Assembly (NCBI GenBank): GCA_903885605.1
Contig: CAISJD010000003.1
Location: 1 to 41,867, forward strand
Direction: 5' to 3'
From: an uncultured Chthonomonas sp.
GTDB lineage: Bacteria > Armatimonadota > Chthonomonadetes > Chthonomonadales > CAJBBX01
Length of the DNA: 41,867 bases
The stretch's first letter is position 1. Each line of letters starts with the position of its first letter. Both the position numbers and the translations under genes were made by a program. Shown here piece after piece: positions 22,608 through 32,147 of this stretch. Below the pieces are notes generated by a model, which saw nothing but the letters and a program-made list of their open reading frames with translations, was not told the origin of the DNA and made no database searches.

Positions 22608-24902
22608 ATGATGATCAGCATGGCTATACTGGCGGCCGTTGCCGCATTGGCCCCGGCCGGCGCCGACGTGAAGCCCGTGGCGCCGTTGGAGGCCCTTCCC
22701 TTCGGCCCGGCGCGGGTGAAGCTCCTCGCCGGGCCCTTCCAGCACGCGCGGGAGCTCGACCGGAAGTACCTTCGCAGCCTCTCTCCTGACCAGCTGCTGC
22801 ATACGTTTCGGCTGAATGCGGGCGTCGCGAGTTCGGCGAAGCCGCTGGGCGGCTGGGAGGCGCCGGAGAGCGAGGTGCGCGGGCACTTCGTGGGACACTA
22901 TCTCTCGGCCTGCGCGCTGCTCATCGCCGCCGACGGCGACCCGGTCCTGCGCCGCAACGCGAACGCGGTGGTGGCCGGGATGGCCCAGTGTCAGGAGCGC
23001 ATGGGGACCGGCTACCTCAGCGCGTTCCCGGACAGCTTCATCGACCGCGTGGACAACCGGCAACCGGTCTGGGCGCCCTGGTACACGCTGCACAAGGTGC
23101 TGGCGGGGCTGATCGATATGCACCGCCTGGCAGGCAGCGGCGAGGCACTCGGCGTGGCGACCCGCTTCGCCGATTGGATCGATCGCCGGTACGCCGCCAT
23201 GCCCGACGAGCGGATGCAGGCCATGCTGGGCAACGAGCACGGCGGCATCTGCGAGGCGCTGATCGAGCTATACGCCGTCACCAGCGAGGCCCGGTACCGC
23301 GCGCTGGCCCTCAGGTTCAACCACGACGCCCTGCTCGATCCCGCGGCCGATGGGCGCGACACGTTGACGGGCCTCCACGCCAACACGCAGGTGCCCAAGT
23401 TCATCGGAGCGGCTCGGGAGTACGAACTGACAGGCGACCCGAAGCTCCGCAAGGCGGCGGCGTTCTTCTGGAACTCGGTGGCCAACGAGCGCTCCTACGT
23501 CATCGGAGGCCACTCCGACGGTGAGATGTTCACGCCCAAGGAGCGGCTGTCGCAGGCCCTCGGCGCCAACACCACCGAGACCTGCAACACCTACAACATG
23601 CTCAAGCTCACCGGCCGGCTGTTCGGCTGGCAGCCCTCGGCCGCGCTGGGCGATTTCACCGAGCGGGCCCTGTTCAACCACATCCTCGCCTCGCAGAACC
23701 CAGAGACGGGCATGATGTGCTACTACGTGCCGCTCCGGAGCGGCTCCCGGAAGGTGTTCAACGAGCCGCTGGACAGCTTCTGGTGCTGTACCGGAACCGG
23801 CGTCGAGAACCATGTCCGCAACCACGAGGGCATCTACTACCAGAGCAGCGCCCACGACGCGCTGTACGTGAACCTGTTCATCGCCTCGGAACTCGACTGG
23901 CGCGACCGGGGCGTGACGCTGACGCAGACAACCCGCTTCCCTGACGAGCCGGGCTCAGCCATTACCTTGCGCTGCACCAAACCCACGGCATTCACGCTCC
24001 GCATCCGCCGCCCGGCATGGTGCCCAGGCTTCGCGGTAAAGCTGAACGGGCGCACGGCCGCCGCGGCGCCGGGTCCGGACGGCTACGCGGCGCTGCGCCG
24101 GACGTGGAAGTCGGGCGACACCGTGCAGGTGTGGTTGCCCATGGCGCTCCGGACCGAGGCGTTTCGCGACAACCCGAACCGGCTCGCCTTCCTCTACGGT
24201 CCCATCGTCCTCTGCGGCACGGCGCAGGCCGAAGGCCTCTACCCGGCGATTGTCACGCCGCCCGCCGAGACCGTACGCCGGTGGAAGCCCGTGCCCGGCA
24301 AGGCTCTGACGTTCGCCTCCGCGCCCGGCGCCTTCCGCATGCCGGGGTCCGACGCGCCGGTGGCGATCACGCTGGCCCCCTTCTTCCGTGAGTACAAGGC
24401 CCGCACCATCGTCTACTGGGACCGCTTCACTGGGGAGCAGTGGCGGGAGCGGGCGGCCGCCTACCGGGCCGAACAGGAGCGGACCCGAGCCCTCGAGGCG
24501 CGCACGGTAGACGCGGTGCGCCCCGGCGAGGAGCAGAACGAGCGCGATCACAGGCTGGTCGGCGTGAACCACAACTCCGGCGATTTCGGGGACCGCAAGT
24601 GGCGCGACGCCCGGGACGGGTGGTTCTCGTACGACCTGAAGGTGCTGCCCGACGTGCCGCAGGACCTGGTCTGCACCTACTGGGGCAGTGATGTCGGCCC
24701 GCGCACGTTCGACATCCTGATCGACGGCAAGCCGCTGGTCACGCAGACGCTCAACCGAAACCGGCCCGATGTCTTCTTCGACGAGACCTATCCCCTGCCG
24801 GCGCAGATGGTCGCGGGCAAGGGGCGCGTCACGGTACGCTTCCAGGCCGGCCCGGGACGCATGGCGGGCGGCCTCTTCGGCCTCCGCATCCTGAAGCGGT
24901 AA
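22608..24902 (+). CDS. GH127 (DUF1680) beta-L-arabinofuranosidase-like enzyme
   Basis: A 764-residue secreted protein (signal MMISMAILAAVAALAPAGA; GAGGAG before the ATG). It shows the GH127 signature residues: TTETCNTYNMLKLTGRLF with E324 and C326, and FWCCTGTGVENH with C393 and C394. These correspond to the Glu and three Cys that bind zinc in characterised GH127, one Cys being the nucleophile. VRGHFVGHYLSACALL and PWYTLHKVLAGLIDMHRLAG are further family blocks of the alpha/alpha barrel. A C-terminal beta-sandwich (about 610-764, with GDRKWRDARDGWFSYDLKV and YWGSD) resembles DUF6805. It should release L-arabinofuranose from arabinan or glycoprotein side chains. Gaps to its operon neighbours are 22 and 11 nt. 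Confidence 0.93.
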   Translation: MMISMAILAAVAALAPAGADVKPVAPLEALPFGPARVKLLAGPFQHARELDRKYLRSLSPDQLLHTFRLNAGVASSAKPLGGWEAPESEVRGHFVGHYLSACALLIAADGDPVLRRNANAVVAGMAQCQERMGTGYLSAFPDSFIDRVDNRQPVWAPWYTLHKVLAGLIDMHRLAGSGEALGVATRFADWIDRRYAAMPDERMQAMLGNEHGGICEALIELYAVTSEARYRALALRFNHDALLDPAADGRDTLTGLHANTQVPKFIGAAREYELTGDPKLRKAAAFFWNSVANERSYVIGGHSDGEMFTPKERLSQALGANTTETCNTYNMLKLTGRLFGWQPSAALGDFTERALFNHILASQNPETGMMCYYVPLRSGSRKVFNEPLDSFWCCTGTGVENHVRNHEGIYYQSSAHDALYVNLFIASELDWRDRGVTLTQTTRFPDEPGSAITLRCTKPTAFTLRIRRPAWCPGFAVKLNGRTAAAAPGPDGYAALRRTWKSGDTVQVWLPMALRTEAFRDNPNRLAFLYGPIVLCGTAQAEGLYPAIVTPPAETVRRWKPVPGKALTFASAPGAFRMPGSDAPVAITLAPFFREYKARTIVYWDRFTGEQWRERAAAYRAEQERTRALEARTVDAVRPGEEQNERDHRLVGVNHNSGDFGDRKWRDARDGWFSYDLKVLPDVPQDLVCTYWGSDVGPRTFDILIDGKPLVTQTLNRNRPDVFFDETYPLPAQMVAGKGRVTVRFQAGPGRMAGGLFGLRILKR

Positions 24903-24913
24903 CGGTACCCGGC

Positions 24914-27900
24914 ATGATGCCTGCCCTCCTGTGTGCGTTGGCGCTGATCACCGCGGCCGGCCCGGCACTGCCGACGGTCGGCGGGCTGTACGACGGCATG
25001 GTGCGCATACCGGGCGGGATCTTCACCATGGGCGCCGAAGCGGCCGACAGCCCGGATGCCTATCAGCGGCATCGGGTGGCCCTGCGCCCATTCTGGATCG
25101 ACCGGTGCGAGGTGACGCAGGCCGAGTACGCTGCCTTCTGCCGCGCGACGGGCCACAAGGCGCCCGTCACGTGGCGCGACGGAGCGCCCCAGCCCAGGCG
25201 GGAGCGGTGGCCCGTCACCAACGTCACCTGGCACGACGCATCGGCCTACGCGGCATGGGCGGGCAAGCGGCTGCCCACCGAGGCGGAGTGGGAGTACGCA
25301 GCCCGATCGGCGGACGGGCGGACCTACCCGTGGGGCGAAGCCGTCCCCAAGGGACTGGCCGCGCTGGAGGACGAACCCAGCCTCGGCGGCGTGGGCAGGT
25401 TCGCGGCGGGCGCCTCTCCGTTCGGCTGCCTCGATATGTGCGGCAACGTCTGGGAGTGGGTCCAGGACTGGTACGGGCCCTACCCCGAGACGGGCCCGCG
25501 TACCGACCGGGCCGCCTCGGCCATGGGGCCCACGGTCTTCTCGCCGCTCTCGATCCATGCCGGCCGCAAGTACAAGGCGCTTCGGGGCGGCGGCGCCATC
25601 GGCTACTACGGCGCACCGAACCTGGGCCGAACCTTCGACCGCGGCCGGGCCGTACCCTACGGCTGCTATGACGGGACGGGGTTCCGCTGCGCGGCGGATG
25701 ACGGTCCGAGCGTGCGGTACGCGGAAGGCTCCGACGCCACCGCACCGGCGCCACGCCGTTCGCCCGGCGCAACGGCCTCGCAACCGGCCGCCACTTCGGT
25801 TCCTCTCACCATCACAGAGGAGGCCGGGGTTCGGCGCGACGGCGAGATCGTCCGCAGCGGCGTGCCCTTCCCGCAGGGGCTACTAAAGCACGCCGATGGG
25901 CTGGCGCTGATCGGGGCCGACCGGAGCCCGGTGGCGCTGCGAGCGTCGGTGACGGACCGGTGGCGCGACGGAAGCGTGCGGTGGGCGCTACTGGAGTTCG
26001 CCGCGAACGTGGGAGCCGGCGCAACCGCCACGGTGCGTCTGAGGACGGACGCCCGCGCGCGCCTCCCAGCGCCGATGCCGCAACCAACCGCCGACCTGCG
26101 AGCGGCACTGGGCGCCGTCCGGTGGCAGATCGCCGCCGACGGCCGGAGCCGGACCGTGCGGCCCCGCCCAGGCAACGCCTCGCCCTATCCCGTCCCCCTC
26201 GGCACGGACGAGCCCCTCTTCCAGCTCGCCTCGCAACAGCGCCTCTGCTCAGCGGACGGCGCGGCCGCCGACATCACGGCCACTCTGACGCGACGCGGGC
26301 CGGCCGCCATGGCCTCGCTGACGGGCTGGCAGATGGAGATGGAGCTACCGGCCGCGCCCATGGCCGCCCTGCTCGGCGGGCCCAACGGCGTCGTGCGGTT
26401 GGCCGGGCCTGCGGCGTCCGGCCTGCGGCTCGAGCAGTCCGACTCGGAGACCAGCCGCCTACGCGCCGCGGGACGACCGGAGGCCGCGTGGACCCGCGCG
26501 CCGGGGTGGATCGCGCTGCGCTGCGGTAGCCGGTGGATCGGCGTCGCCATGGAGGAGTTCTGGCAGCAGGCCCCTGTGATGATCCGGGTCGAGGGGCGCC
26601 GCCTGAGCATCGGCTTCGACGGGAGCCGCAAGGCCTTCGAGGCCGACCGGGGCATCGCCAAAACGCTCCGCTTCCGCATCGCGGCGACGCAGGCGTTCGA
26701 GCCGTGCGTGGCCCGCCTGAAAGCGCACCAGGCGCCGCTCATGGCGGTGGCAGGCCCCGCATGGAACTGCGGCTCGGGGGCGCTGGGCGACCTGGCCCCC
26801 TATGACCTGGACCGCTTCCCCACCTACGAGACCCGCGTGGCCGCCGAAGTCGACCGGTGGATCCGCAAGCGCCCCTACGGGTTCCGCAACTGGGGCGACG
26901 CCTACCTGGGAGGCCCCTACAAGGGCAAGAACGCCTACGCCAACCTTGAGTACGATATTCCGTATGACTTTGCGATGCAGTTCGCGCGGACCGGAAACCT
27001 CCGCGTCCTCAGGGCGGCCGTCGCCGCGGCGCGGCACCAGGCCGACATCGACACGAACCATGAGACCGGCCTACCGTGGAAGCATAGCCCGAGGCACACC
27101 GAGACCGAAGCCGAACTGGGCCACGTCTTCGTGCGCGGCCTCATCGCCTGGTGGCACCTCACCGGCGACCGGCGCGGCCTCGACGTGGCCCACCAGATCG
27201 GCCTGCGCATCGCCGACGACCTGATCCACAACCGCGGCGTGGGCAACGAGCGGCAGATCGGATGGAGCCTCTACGCGCTGACGGCGGTCTACGCCGCCCA
27301 TGGCGACGAGCGCTGCCTTGCGGGCATCCGGGCGCTGATCGACCGCCTCTGGGCCGGTCAGGAGCCCTCGGGCAGGTTCGCCATCCGGTACGACAACCGC
27401 ATCGCCTTCTTCAACGGCCTGGCTATGGCGGGACTGCGGGAAGCCTATGACGCCACGGGCGACGAACGGGCTGCCGCCATGGCGCTACGGCTGGCCGAGC
27501 GCACGCTGGGTTTCCGTCCGGAGTACGCCGGTCGCACCCTGGACAGCCTCGCGTGGGCCTATGACCGCACGGGCGACGCCCGCTTCCTCGACAACGCGGA
27601 GCGCACCTGGGAGACCACGCAGGAGTACCTCGGCACGCGCCAATGGGGACCGGACAGCACGCTCTTCGCCACGCGCTACCTGCCGTTCCTCAAGCGTCTC
27701 GGCATGGCGCCGACCGGCCCAGCGCCCCTGCGCCTCACGCCGGCCCAGTGCGACACGGCCAACGGGCTCCACCTGACGCACCTTGCGCGGCCGACGGCCG
27801 AAGCGGCCATCCTGGACCGGACGGGGCGGCCGTTCCGCGTCGCCGTCATCCGCCACGGTAGCCTGGACGCCGCCTGGTGCAGGCTCACATCAGGCGGACG

Positions 27901-28447
27901 CACGGTAGCCCAGATCCGGTTCGCGCCATCGCCGGACGCGGGTCTGCGCCGGACGGCGCTCGTGCCCGCGGGCAAGCCGGGGCGCATCCTGCGGCTGGCC
28001 CTGACCTCGAAGCAGTCGCAAGGATGGGACATCGTCACCGACAGGGCCATGCCACGCGTCGTCGCCACACGCGACCTCGGCATCCTGGATCGCCTCGTGC
28101 CGACCGTCTTCTGCGCCGCCGTGGGCAGCCGCATCCGCCTGACGCTCAGGGCAAAGGGAGAGGGCTTCCACGGCGCGGTCATCACGCGCCCCGACGGCTC
28201 CATCGCGGCCCTCGGCAGGCGGTTCGTGGACTTCGGCGACAGCGCCGAGTACACCTTCACGGTGGAGGCGCCCGTCCCCGCCGGCCACCGAGGCGGGCTC
28301 TGGCAGCTGGACCTGCAGGATGCCGAGGTCATCGCCGCCGAGGGGCTGGAAGGTCACGCCGCCTGCAGCCGGGCCGCCTGGTTCGCGGTCCCGGCCGCAC
28401 GCGGTGCGCGCTACTCCCGGCAGATCACCCGGAAGCCCACGTTGTAG
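24914..28447 (+). CDS. Secreted fusion: FGE-like domain + PcRGLX/YetA-like (PL26-type) lyase
   Basis: A 1177-residue protein with a signal peptide. Residues about 25-260 are a formylglycine-generating-enzyme/SUMF1 fold: MVRIPGGIFTMG, RLPTEAEWEYAARSADGRTY, GCLDMCGNVWEWVQDWYG, ALRGGGAIGYYG. The FGE catalytic Cys pair expected after GGS is absent (GGGAIGYYGAPNLG), so it is probably a binding module. From about 300 comes an N-terminal RIFT-barrel-like domain (SGVPFPQGLLKH; RWRDGSVRWALLEF near D352), then a beta-sandwich, then an alpha/alpha toroid (NWGDAYLGGPYKGKN, HHE-like DIDTNHETGLPWKHS). This order is that of PcRGLX/YetA exo-rhamnogalacturonan lyase-like proteins. The last 37 nt overlap the convergent cytochrome/FGE gene. 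Third gene of the GH32-GH127 operon. Confidence 0.8.
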   Translation: MMPALLCALALITAAGPALPTVGGLYDGMVRIPGGIFTMGAEAADSPDAYQRHRVALRPFWIDRCEVTQAEYAAFCRATGHKAPVTWRDGAPQPRRERWPVTNVTWHDASAYAAWAGKRLPTEAEWEYAARSADGRTYPWGEAVPKGLAALEDEPSLGGVGRFAAGASPFGCLDMCGNVWEWVQDWYGPYPETGPRTDRAASAMGPTVFSPLSIHAGRKYKALRGGGAIGYYGAPNLGRTFDRGRAVPYGCYDGTGFRCAADDGPSVRYAEGSDATAPAPRRSPGATASQPAATSVPLTITEEAGVRRDGEIVRSGVPFPQGLLKHADGLALIGADRSPVALRASVTDRWRDGSVRWALLEFAANVGAGATATVRLRTDARARLPAPMPQPTADLRAALGAVRWQIAADGRSRTVRPRPGNASPYPVPLGTDEPLFQLASQQRLCSADGAAADITATLTRRGPAAMASLTGWQMEMELPAAPMAALLGGPNGVVRLAGPAASGLRLEQSDSETSRLRAAGRPEAAWTRAPGWIALRCGSRWIGVAMEEFWQQAPVMIRVEGRRLSIGFDGSRKAFEADRGIAKTLRFRIAATQAFEPCVARLKAHQAPLMAVAGPAWNCGSGALGDLAPYDLDRFPTYETRVAAEVDRWIRKRPYGFRNWGDAYLGGPYKGKNAYANLEYDIPYDFAMQFARTGNLRVLRAAVAAARHQADIDTNHETGLPWKHSPRHTETEAELGHVFVRGLIAWWHLTGDRRGLDVAHQIGLRIADDLIHNRGVGNERQIGWSLYALTAVYAAHGDERCLAGIRALIDRLWAGQEPSGRFAIRYDNRIAFFNGLAMAGLREAYDATGDERAAAMALRLAERTLGFRPEYAGRTLDSLAWAYDRTGDARFLDNAERTWETTQEYLGTRQWGPDSTLFATRYLPFLKRLGMAPTGPAPLRLTPAQCDTANGLHLTHLARPTAEAAILDRTGRPFRVAVIRHGSLDAAWCRLTSGGRTVAQIRFAPSPDAGLRRTALVPAGKPGRILRLALTSKQSQGWDIVTDRAMPRVVATRDLGILDRLVPTVFCAAVGSRIRLTLRAKGEGFHGAVITRPDGSIAALGRRFVDFGDSAEYTFTVEAPVPAGHRGGLWQLDLQDAEVIAAEGLEGHAACSRAAWFAVPAARGARYSRQITRKPTL

Positions 28448-31400
28448 ACTGCCTGCCAGGGCGTGTACTGCAGCCGGTACGAGGAGGTGCAGCGGGCCGG
28501 CCGGTCGTACCAGCTCCCGCCGCGCACGACCCGCTCGGCGGATGGGTCCGTGACGGCATCGCCGCCGCCGGGGCGTCGCGTGTAGGCCGAGCGGGTCCAT
28601 TCGGCCACATTGCCGTGCATGTCGCATAGGCCCCACGGGTTTGGCGCGAAGGAGCCGGCATCGGCGGGCAGCAGTGCGCCGTCGCTGAAGCGCGTCTCCT
28701 TCGGCGCCCAGTCGAGCAACGGATCGGGGTTCGGCACGGGCTTGGGATCGATGCCCGCCACGGCAAGTGCGGTGAGGCTCTGGTCGCCCATATTGGCGGC
28801 GCGGCCGAAGTCCGTATCCAGTCCGCCGAACCAGAAGGGTTTGGCGCTCCCGGCTCGGCAGGCGTACTCCCACTGCGTCTCGGTGGGCAGGTCGAACTTC
28901 AGGCCTGTCTTGCGGCTGAGCCACCGGGCGAAGCGATCGGCCTCGGCCCACGTCATGCGGACCGCGGGCTGGCTTGGCCGGTCCATGGGGTAGCCGCGCG
29001 AGGTGTGGTCCTTGTTGTGCATGCCGATGACGCCGTTGTCGTGCCGCGGGTCGAAGCGGGCGTACTGGGCGTTGGTCGTCTCCGTGACGGCCATCCAGAA
29101 GCCCTTCACCACGCGCCGCGCGGTCATGGGGCGCTCGTCCGGCGCTCCGCTGTTGGAGCCCATGACGAAGGCGCCCGGCGGCACGTAGGCCAACCGCAGC
29201 TTCACGCCGCCTCCCAGGTCCACGACGCGCTGGGCCTTGCGTGACGCCTGCCTGCGGGCGGCCACATCGGGTCCGAAGGGCCATCCCGCGGGGTTCGCCG
29301 GGGCCGGAGGCGCGGGCTCCGCGGGCATGGGCGGCACCGGCGGCGAGGCCGGCGCATCGGGCGGCATGGCCTCGTGGTCGATATCCGATCCGCCGTACTT
29401 CCGAGCCAGTTCCATCATTCGGCGGTTGCGCTCGGGTGCGGCGCCGTTCTGCGCGGTCCAGGTACCGTGGCACGGCACGTTCAGGTCGATCCAAGTGTAG
29501 AGGCGGTTCCAGGCCTCCGGCGCCAGCTTGACGCCGTGGTGGCCCTTCTTCAGCATCTGGACCAGCTCGCTGGTGTCGGCGTCCCACTCGCGAGGCCGCT
29601 GCAGATGATAGTCGCTCTCGTTGCCGGGGCGCCGGACGAAGCGGTGCAGGGCCTCGTAAGCCGGGGTGAAGGCGCCTCGGTAGTTCGTGACGGCCGCACG
29701 GGCGCGCAGGTCCGGCCGCCCCGGCGCGCCGTCGTGGCAGCTGACGCAGTAGCGCTGCAGCACGGGAGCCTGCACCTCGCGCTCGAAGCTGAAGCCGCGG
29801 GCCGGGCCGAACCACGGGGCGATCTTGGCCGGGACCATCCCCTCGGGCCGGGGCCGCCTCAGACCGGGCGCGCTGCTCTGCGGCTCGTGGCAGCCCTGGC
29901 AGGTGGCGAACTCGCCGGGCATGGCCGTGTACCAGGAGCGCATGACCTGCAGAGCTTTGCCCTCGGCATCCAGCGGCTGCACCACCAGCGGCAGGTTGGC
30001 CGGCGCGGTGAAGAGGGCCGAACCACGTGCGTTGACCGGCACGGTGCCGAGGATGCGCTTCACGTCCCACGGGCCGTCGATGCCCACGTTCACGTGGCCG
30101 CCCATGCCGCGGTAGCCGTAGTGGTTGGCGTAGATGCGCAGCGACTTCACGGTGCCGCGGGGGACGCCCTTCAGCCCCGGCCCTCGGTAGACATCGGCCA
30201 GGAAAACTGTGGCGGTCTTCTGGGCGACCTTGGCGCGGTCGGGCGTCGCGGGCGGCATGGGCCTGGGCATCACCGGCACGGGTTCCAGCAGGGCGTAGCC
30301 GGGCTCCTCTGCCAGGAGGACGAGATTGTCGAACACGTCGGCGAGGTAGATGCCCCAGGGCCGCCCGGTCGGCTGGCAGGAGACGAGGAAGTACTTGTCG
30401 CTGAGCGGGAAGGGGTGGAGGAACCTGGGCGACACCTGGTCCACCAACTGGTCACGGATGATCGGCTCCACGCGCTTGCCGAAGCCGGGCACACGCTGCA
30501 CCACGCCGGAGGCCTCGTGGCGGCCTCGGGCCGTGTCCAGAACCACCAGCTCGCCCATGCGCGGCACGCCGTGGTGGCCCGAGACGATCACCGTGAGCTT
30601 GCTCGGGTGGCCGGGCACGGGCCGGGCGTAGAAGAGGGAGTTGGGCCAGAAGCTGTTGGAGCCGTACTCCTCCATCTGGTTGGAGCCGTCCGGGTTCATC
30701 TTGAACAGCAACCGCGAGAAGTAGTGCGGCGTGTCGCTGTACTCCCAGCGCGTGTAGATGACCTGGCCGTTGTTCAGCACGCGCGGATACCAGCTGTGGT
30801 CCTGGTCGTAGGTTAACTGCCGCGCCGAGCCCGACTTGGGATCGAGAAGGTAGAGCGAGCCGACCGAGTCGCCGCCGCCCACGCAGGGCACGCCCACGTA
30901 GCAGGCGGTGGAGCAGTAGACGATGCGGCCGTCGGGCAGGTAGGCGCCGCTGTAGTTGTCGACGTCCGGCTCTTCGCCCGCCGTCACCTGCCGCGGCTCG
31001 CCGCCATCAGTGGGCATCTCGAAGAGCTGGAAGCGGCCGTGCGTACCGGGCATGGAGAGGAGCATCCGCCGGGCGTCCCAGTGCGGCTCCAAATCACCCA
31101 CGAAGGCGCCATTCTCGGGCTGGTAGACCACCGACCGAGCGCCCGTGGCGATGGAGAGCCGCTCGATCCGGTTGTCGTAGCCGCGCGCGGGGATGGAGGA
31201 GTTGCCCTGCCAGTTCTGCGGGAGGCCCATCTGCCGCTCGGACCGGCGTACGTAAAGCAGCTTGTCGAACCGGAGCAGCGGGTTGGCCAGCAGGGCCTCG
31301 CGGCGGAGGGCGGCCAGTTCGGCGACGGCGGCATCGCGGCGTCCCTCCGGCGCCTTGCCGATCGCCGCGCAGAGGCTGTCAATCCTGGCAAGATAGGCGG

Positions 31401-32043
31401 CGCCCTTCGGATAGCCCGCGCCATGCTGGGCCATCAGGTCGCGGACGGCGCGGCGCAGGGCCGGCACAGGGAAGCCCGCGACGGCCGAAACGGGATCGAT
31501 GACGTCGCCCGCCGAAGCGTCGCCGTCGAGGCGGAAGAAGAAGCCCGAGCCGCCCGAGATGTTGTAGACCTTCAGCAGGAGCCGGTTCTCCCCGGCCCGA
31601 AGCGGCAGGGCCAGGCTGTCCTGATCCGGCGCGGTCACCCGCGGCACATCGTTGGCCAGCAGGCGCACGCCGTTCAACCAGACCGCCAGGCCGTCATCGC
31701 TGCCGAACCGCGCCGTGACCGTGCGAGCGTCGGGCGACGTGAGGGTCCGCATCAGGTAGGCCGAGCCGTTGTCCGGCAGGCCCAGGTCGTGCGACCGGCC
31801 GTCGGGCAGGTCGCGCTTCACCCACGCGACGCCTGCCACCGGCTCGGAGCACGAAACCGAGCGCTCCGGCCCGAACTCGACGGCGAAGCCCCTTCCCTCC
31901 GTGGGAACGAACGGCCCGGCCACGTACCACGCGCCCATGGTGAGCGTGGGTTTGGGGGCCACGGGGCGCCTCGCGGGCTTGGGCGCCGCAAGCATGGAGA
32001 AGAGGGCGACAGTCGCCGCGATGCAGGCCGAACGAACTAGCAT
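28411..32043 (-). CDS. Secreted HzsA-like/di-haem cytochrome c/FGE-fold fusion protein
   Basis: A 1210-residue exported protein. After a signal peptide, residues about 35-180 form a PA14/CBM-like module. At about 265-690 comes a TolB/WD-type beta-propeller resembling the hydrazine-synthase-alpha (HzsA)-related proteins of Planctomycetota (GLPQNWQGNSSIPARGYDNR; VYRGPGLKGVPRGTVKSLR). Two c-type haem sites follow: CQGCH at 715-719 and CVSCH at 766-770. A Pro/Ala linker (about 900-925) leads to an FGE/SUMF1-like domain (about 940-1210: YVPPGAFVMGSNSG, DLPTETQWEYACRAG, GLCDMHGNVAEWTRSAY, VVRGGSWYDRPARC). Relative to true FGE the first catalytic Cys is D1180 and only C1185 remains. Known HzsA makes hydrazine, but no anammox partners are here, so that function is not implied. 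Role unknown. Confidence 0.85.
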   Translation of the reverse strand: MLVRSACIAATVALFSMLAAPKPARRPVAPKPTLTMGAWYVAGPFVPTEGRGFAVEFGPERSVSCSEPVAGVAWVKRDLPDGRSHDLGLPDNGSAYLMRTLTSPDARTVTARFGSDDGLAVWLNGVRLLANDVPRVTAPDQDSLALPLRAGENRLLLKVYNISGGSGFFFRLDGDASAGDVIDPVSAVAGFPVPALRRAVRDLMAQHGAGYPKGAAYLARIDSLCAAIGKAPEGRRDAAVAELAALRREALLANPLLRFDKLLYVRRSERQMGLPQNWQGNSSIPARGYDNRIERLSIATGARSVVYQPENGAFVGDLEPHWDARRMLLSMPGTHGRFQLFEMPTDGGEPRQVTAGEEPDVDNYSGAYLPDGRIVYCSTACYVGVPCVGGGDSVGSLYLLDPKSGSARQLTYDQDHSWYPRVLNNGQVIYTRWEYSDTPHYFSRLLFKMNPDGSNQMEEYGSNSFWPNSLFYARPVPGHPSKLTVIVSGHHGVPRMGELVVLDTARGRHEASGVVQRVPGFGKRVEPIIRDQLVDQVSPRFLHPFPLSDKYFLVSCQPTGRPWGIYLADVFDNLVLLAEEPGYALLEPVPVMPRPMPPATPDRAKVAQKTATVFLADVYRGPGLKGVPRGTVKSLRIYANHYGYRGMGGHVNVGIDGPWDVKRILGTVPVNARGSALFTAPANLPLVVQPLDAEGKALQVMRSWYTAMPGEFATCQGCHEPQSSAPGLRRPRPEGMVPAKIAPWFGPARGFSFEREVQAPVLQRYCVSCHDGAPGRPDLRARAAVTNYRGAFTPAYEALHRFVRRPGNESDYHLQRPREWDADTSELVQMLKKGHHGVKLAPEAWNRLYTWIDLNVPCHGTWTAQNGAAPERNRRMMELARKYGGSDIDHEAMPPDAPASPPVPPMPAEPAPPAPANPAGWPFGPDVAARRQASRKAQRVVDLGGGVKLRLAYVPPGAFVMGSNSGAPDERPMTARRVVKGFWMAVTETTNAQYARFDPRHDNGVIGMHNKDHTSRGYPMDRPSQPAVRMTWAEADRFARWLSRKTGLKFDLPTETQWEYACRAGSAKPFWFGGLDTDFGRAANMGDQSLTALAVAGIDPKPVPNPDPLLDWAPKETRFSDGALLPADAGSFAPNPWGLCDMHGNVAEWTRSAYTRRPGGGDAVTDPSAERVVRGGSWYDRPARCTSSYRLQYTPWQAVYNVGFRVICRE

Positions 32044-32147
32044 TGAGGGGTACTCCAGCGGTCATGAGGGTCTGCCGCCAAGTTCGCCGCGGGCGGCGCG
32101 TGTTCCTGCCCGAGGCACCGCAAACGCGCCGGAGGTAGAATGCCGCC

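Noticed and set aside
24914-25700. Active formylglycine-generating enzyme
   Set aside because: The GGSxxCxxxxC catalytic pattern is missing in this domain and half missing in the 28411-32043 protein, and no sulfatase client is encoded nearby.
27890-30070. 726-codon minus frame and a 480-codon plus frame (29374-30816) over the cytochrome/FGE gene
   Set aside because: Both lack domains and ribosome sites; the 28411-32043 frame has signal peptide, haem motifs and an FGE-like domain in order.
28411-32043. Hydrazine synthase and anammox metabolism
   Set aside because: Only an HzsA-like propeller resemblance is seen. No HzsB/C or other anammox genes are present, and such HzsA-related fusions occur in non-anammox bacteria.
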